This document shows, piece after piece, positions 62,996 through 64,000 of a stretch of DNA of 64,000 nucleotides. The stretch spans positions 124,001-188,000 of the forward strand of contig CAVQBG010000026.1 in the NCBI GenBank assembly GCA_963710625.1. The letters run 5' to 3'. Within the stretch, counting starts at the first letter, position 1. Each line of letters begins with the position of its first letter. The notes below the pieces were generated by a model. The model had not been told where the DNA came from. It saw only the letters and a list, made by a program, of their open reading frames with translations, and made no database searches. Source of the stretch: Sva-07 sp963710625 (GTDB lineage: Bacteria > Actinomycetota > Acidimicrobiia > Acidimicrobiales > Ilumatobacteraceae). A program made the position numbers and the translations under genes.

Positions 62996-64000
62996 ATGGC
63001 CGCCACCGTGACCGAAGCACAGATCGTCGAAGCCCTCCGCCCGGTCGAGGATCCCGAACTCCACCGTTCGATCGTCGACCTCGGCATGCTGCGCGGCGTG
63101 TCGATCCTCGACAACGGCATCGTCGGTGTGCTGATCGCGCTCACCGTGCCCGGTTGCCCGCTCAAGAGCGAGATCCAGCGGCGCGTGTCCGAGGCCGCGA
63201 CACAGCTCGACGGCGTCGAGTCGATCGACCTCGAGTTCACCGTGATGAGCGACGAGGACCGCGAGAACCTCCGTCGCACACTCCACGGCGACGCCGGCGC
63301 CACCGCCGGGTCGAGCCAGGCTCACGGGCACGCCGAGGGTCGCGAGATCCCCTTCTCGAAGAACACCTCGAAGACCCGGCCGCTCCTCATCTCCTCCGGC
63401 AAGGGCGGCGTCGGCAAGTCGAGCGTCACCACGAACCTCGCCGTCGCACTGGCGTCACAGGGCTACAAGGTCGGTGTCGTCGACGCCGACATCTACGGCT
63501 ACTCGATCCCCCGGATGCTCGGTACCGACCGCGACCCGGTCGTGATCGACGAGATGCTCGTGCCGCCCGAGATGTGGGGCGTGCGCTGCATCTCGATCGG
63601 CTACTTCGTGCCGCAGGGCCAGGCGGTCATCTGGCGTGGCCCGATGCTGCACAAGGCGCTCGAGCAGTTCCTCACCGACGTGTTCTGGGACGAGCCCGAC
63701 TTCCTCCTCGTCGACATGCCCCCCGGCACCGGCGACATCGCCCTCTCGCTCGCGCAGTACCTGCCGCGCGGCGAGGTGTTCGTGGTCACCACCCCGCAGC
63801 CGGCCGCCCAGAAGGTCGCCTCGCTGTCGGCCGCGATGGCGGCGAAGGTCAACCTTCCGGTGCGCGGTGTGATCGAGAACATGTCGTGGTTCACCGGCGA
63901 TGACGGCAAGCGCTACGAGATCTTCGGTTCGGGCGGCGGCCAGATCCTCGCCGAGGAGCTCGAGGTACCGCTGCTCGGTCGCCTGCCGCTCGTGCCCGAA
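62996..64000 (+). CDS. apbC: Mrp/ApbC-type iron-sulfur cluster carrier ATPase, C-terminus beyond window
   Basis: The open frame of 335 codons runs off the right edge. Residues 1-90 are a MIP18/DUF59-like domain (LRPVEDPELHRSIVDLGML; TVPGCPLKSEIQRRV). The ParA/Mrp ATPase follows with Walker A SSGKGGVGKSSVTTNLAV (Lys136 and Lys141), VGVVDADIYGYSIPRML, and LLVDMPPGTGDIALSLAQ. Mrp/ApbC proteins carry Fe-S clusters to target proteins. The CxxC motif expected near the C-terminus is outside the visible part. The ATG at 62996 fits the family start. Confidence 0.93.
   Translation, partial: MAATVTEAQIVEALRPVEDPELHRSIVDLGMLRGVSILDNGIVGVLIALTVPGCPLKSEIQRRVSEAATQLDGVESIDLEFTVMSDEDRENLRRTLHGDAGATAGSSQAHGHAEGREIPFSKNTSKTRPLLISSGKGGVGKSSVTTNLAVALASQGYKVGVVDADIYGYSIPRMLGTDRDPVVIDEMLVPPEMWGVRCISIGYFVPQGQAVIWRGPMLHKALEQFLTDVFWDEPDFLLVDMPPGTGDIALSLAQYLPRGEVFVVTTPQPAAQKVASLSAAMAAKVNLPVRGVIENMSWFTGDDGKRYEIFGSGGGQILAEELEVPLLGRLPLVPE

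Overview
The window looks like chromosomal DNA of a high-GC actinobacterium. A lineage near Acidimicrobiia (Ilumatobacter-like) is an inference, supported by a WhiB1-type protein beside a PdtaS-type kinase, DUF3107, the trio of SCO1664-family, DUF3090 and MSMEG_4193-family genes, an F420 hydrogenase beta-subunit-like protein, a family-5-type uracil-DNA glycosylase, and extensive GTG starts with overlapping stop/start codons. No rRNA, CRISPR array, prophage or insertion sequence was seen. One tRNA (Arg, CCG) is present.

Positions 1-34,000 are almost entirely carbohydrate catabolism. (a) 1-5146: a sugar-acid operon (lactonase, uronate-dehydrogenase-like protein, ManD-type dehydratase, KDG kinase, KDPG aldolase, second PfkB kinase) that converts sugar acids to KDG, KDPG, pyruvate and glyceraldehyde-3-phosphate. 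(b) 5643-16460: a predicted beta-1,3-glucan (laminarin) locus. A lipoprotein endo-glucanase (GH16), an ABC importer, a GH3 beta-glucosidase, a LacI regulator and a very large protein that resembles GH94/GH149/GH161 glucan phosphorylases are arranged around a divergent control region with two CebR-type operators. (c) 16501-28023: tRNA-Arg, deoC, a DUF4032 kinase-like protein, a GH13 alpha-glucosidase, LacI, an AglEFG-like importer, a solitary MsmK/MsiK-like ATPase and another LacI. (d) 28052-33969: a maltodextrin operon (MalE-, MalF-, MalG-like and a cyclomaltodextrinase-like GH13), preceded by a 47-bp palindrome. Only one sugar ATPase gene is visible for three importers, so it is probably shared.

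Positions 34,000-44,800 hold DNA alkylation repair (Ada-AlkA fusion plus Ogt), an MFS transporter, a four-gene circularly permuted ATP-grasp / alpha-E / transglutaminase system (38013-43648) and a DUF559-like protein.

Positions 44,800-64,000 are mostly conserved housekeeping genes: an acyl-CoA dehydrogenase; amtB-glnK with a GlnR-like site; an F420-type oxidoreductase; UDG; the MSMEG_4193 / DUF3090 / SCO1664 trio; etfBA; a lipid kinase and a GDPD; whiB-pdtaS; two ArsA-like ATPases with DUF3107; a DJ-1/PfpI protein; and a SufR-like regulator divergent from mrp/apbC, which runs off the right edge. Convergent gene pairs are mostly separated by strong hairpins, and two of these share a GGGGTC-N-GACCCC core.
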